Below, in pieces: positions 4,063-5,295 of a DNA stretch of 5,295 bases. The stretch's first letter is position 1. Each line of letters opens with the position of its first letter. A program made the translations under genes and the position numbers. The notes under the pieces are model-generated. The model had not been told where the DNA came from. It did no database searches and saw only the letters and a program-made list of their open reading frames with translations. Source of the stretch: Eubacteriales bacterium (GTDB lineage: Bacteria > Bacillota > Clostridia > Peptostreptococcales > Anaerovoracaceae); contig JAQVOT010000094.1 in assembly GCA_028702415.1 (NCBI GenBank), forward strand, positions 1-5,295. The letters are read 5' to 3'.

Positions 4063-5295
4063 ATGTCATATGACGGCATAGTAACCAGAGCAATGGTTGA
4101 AGAGCTCAAAGACAATTTAATACAGGGCAAAATCGAGAAAATCTATCAGCCCCAGCCTGAACAGCTCATACTTCAGATTCATACCCGGGAAGGCAAAAAA
4201 AAATTATTTATCTCAGCCAGTGGCAATCACTCTGCAGTGTACCTGACGGACAGCTCACCAGAAAACCCCCGGACTCCGCCGTTGTTCTGCATGGTTCTGA
4301 GAAAGCATCTTGGGGCAGCCAGAATTACGGATATTATTCAGCATGAAAACGACCGAATCATGGAAATTCTGCTGGAAACCGTAGACGAACTGGGATTCAA
4401 TATCAATCGCAAATTGATAATAGAGATAATGGGTAAGCACTCAAACGTGCTGCTTGTTGACATGGGCACAGGCAAGATCATCGATAGCATTAAACATGTG
4501 GGCATAGATGTTAACCGGGCGCGTCAGATTTTGCCTGGTAAAATGTACGAGTACCCTCCCCCTCAGAACAAAGTGCCTTTCGGAGAAGTTAGCGAAGAGC
4601 TGATCGCAGAACTTACATCAGGGCAGCTTCAACCTGAACGCAGCCTTCTGGATGGCATTCAGGGTATTTCTCCCGCCGTGGCCCAATCTGCAGTATCGGG
4701 CAGTCAGGACCATATTGACGGCAGCTTTAATTTCCGGCAGATATATGACTGGTTTTACTTCCTGAACCGATCGATAAACCGGCACAAAATAAGTCCCATC
4801 GTATATGTCAAGAACGGTAAGCCTGCGGACTTTCACGTAGTTCCCCTTTCGGTATATGAAGATGATGAGAGCTACAAAATATTTAATTTCGACACACTAA
4901 GTCAGGCGGCCGAATTTTTCTTTGTCAACCGGGAATCATCCAACACGATTAAGCAGAAATCAAATGATCTCAGAAGGGTAGTCAATGCTCAGCTTGACAA
5001 ACTGAAACTTAAGATTCAGAGATTAAACGAAGACTTGAGAAAGGCAGAGAATGCGGATAAATACAGATTGTACGGAGAACTTTTAACCGCCAATCTGCAT
5101 CTCATTAAGGCCGGTGATACCAATGTAACTGTAACCAGCTACTACGATAACAGTCAGGTGGATATACCCCTTGATCCAAAATATTCATCATCAAAGAATG
5201 CCCAGAACTATTTCAAGAAATTTGGCAAGTACAAAACCGCAATAAAAGAAAAAAAACTGCAGCTTGATGAAACCCTTCAGGAAGTGGAATACCTC
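4063..5295 (+). CDS. rqcH: Rqc2 homolog RqcH (NFACT family, fibronectin-binding-like), partial at the 3' end
   Basis: The first 411 residues, still open at the window edge; relatives are about 570-590, so the end of the coiled coil and the NFACT-R domain lie outside. RqcH binds obstructed 50S subunits carrying peptidyl-tRNA and recruits tRNA-Ala to add C-terminal alanine tails that mark stalled nascent chains for degradation. Older annotations call it fibronectin-binding protein FbpA. The NFACT-N signature is clear: DGIVTRAMVEELK (4-16), GKIEKIYQP (22-30), PPLFCMVLRKHL (72-83), NDRI with D97 and R98, the pair needed for function in B. subtilis RqcH, and IIEIMGKHSNVLLVD (119-133). A helix-rich, charged segment from about 293 is the start of the coiled coil. 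AGGTG lies 7 nt before the ATG. It is divergent from yicC, next to which it is also found in B. subtilis. Confidence 0.95.
   Translation, partial: MSYDGIVTRAMVEELKDNLIQGKIEKIYQPQPEQLILQIHTREGKKKLFISASGNHSAVYLTDSSPENPRTPPLFCMVLRKHLGAARITDIIQHENDRIMEILLETVDELGFNINRKLIIEIMGKHSNVLLVDMGTGKIIDSIKHVGIDVNRARQILPGKMYEYPPPQNKVPFGEVSEELIAELTSGQLQPERSLLDGIQGISPAVAQSAVSGSQDHIDGSFNFRQIYDWFYFLNRSINRHKISPIVYVKNGKPADFHVVPLSVYEDDESYKIFNFDTLSQAAEFFFVNRESSNTIKQKSNDLRRVVNAQLDKLKLKIQRLNEDLRKAENADKYRLYGELLTANLHLIKAGDTNVTVTSYYDNSQVDIPLDPKYSSSKNAQNYFKKFGKYKTAIKEKKLQLDETLQEVEYL

Noticed and set aside
1..5295. CRISPR array, tRNA or rRNA genes, transposase
   Set aside because: No regularly spaced repeats, no cloverleaf or rRNA-like sequence and no transposase motif were seen on either strand. 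The only sizeable repeat is the terminator pair.

Overview
The window looks like chromosomal DNA of an anaerobic, low-to-moderate-GC Firmicute (Clostridia). The basis is the gene neighbourhood: an NFACT-family rqcH gene beside yicC, gmk and rpoZ, an arrangement known from Firmicutes (B. subtilis yloA...yloC-remA-gmk-rpoZ). Strong GGAGG-type ribosome binding sites and a corrinoid methyl-transfer module of the kind common in acetogenic and methyl-compound-using Clostridia agree with this. I cannot name the genus.

Right part (about 2265-5295): a housekeeping block. yicC, gmk and rpoZ read leftward on the minus strand. gmk and rpoZ are separated by only 2 nt, a likely internal promoter lies just upstream of gmk, and rpoZ ends at a strong intrinsic terminator. 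rqcH diverges on the plus strand from a 74-nt intergenic region shared with yicC, and runs off the right edge after 411 codons. Two expected neighbours are missing: remA between yicC and gmk, and coaBC/priA after rpoZ.

Middle (about 1977-2221): a non-coding stretch with several long-range inverted repeats and a poly-U tract on the minus strand. It lies between the rpoZ terminator and the next gene. It could be a structured leader or small RNA, but it matches no class I can recognise.

Left part (1-1961): a minus-strand pair of genes for cobalamin chemistry. The first encodes a stand-alone methionine-synthase-type activation (AdoMet-binding) domain protein. The second is the oddest object in the window: a single ORF in which the first ~129 residues of a corrinoid-binding methyl-transfer protein are joined in frame to a SurE phosphatase lacking its first ~17 residues. 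Each half lacks essential parts: the second half of the Rossmann B12 fold, and the SurE Asp-Asp metal-binding motif. It looks like the scar of a deletion that fused two genes (or an assembly chimera), not a designed fusion.

The ORF ends at a second copy (37 of 38 bases identical) of the rpoZ terminator, so direct repeats containing terminators bracket the ~2.2-kb cobalamin segment.
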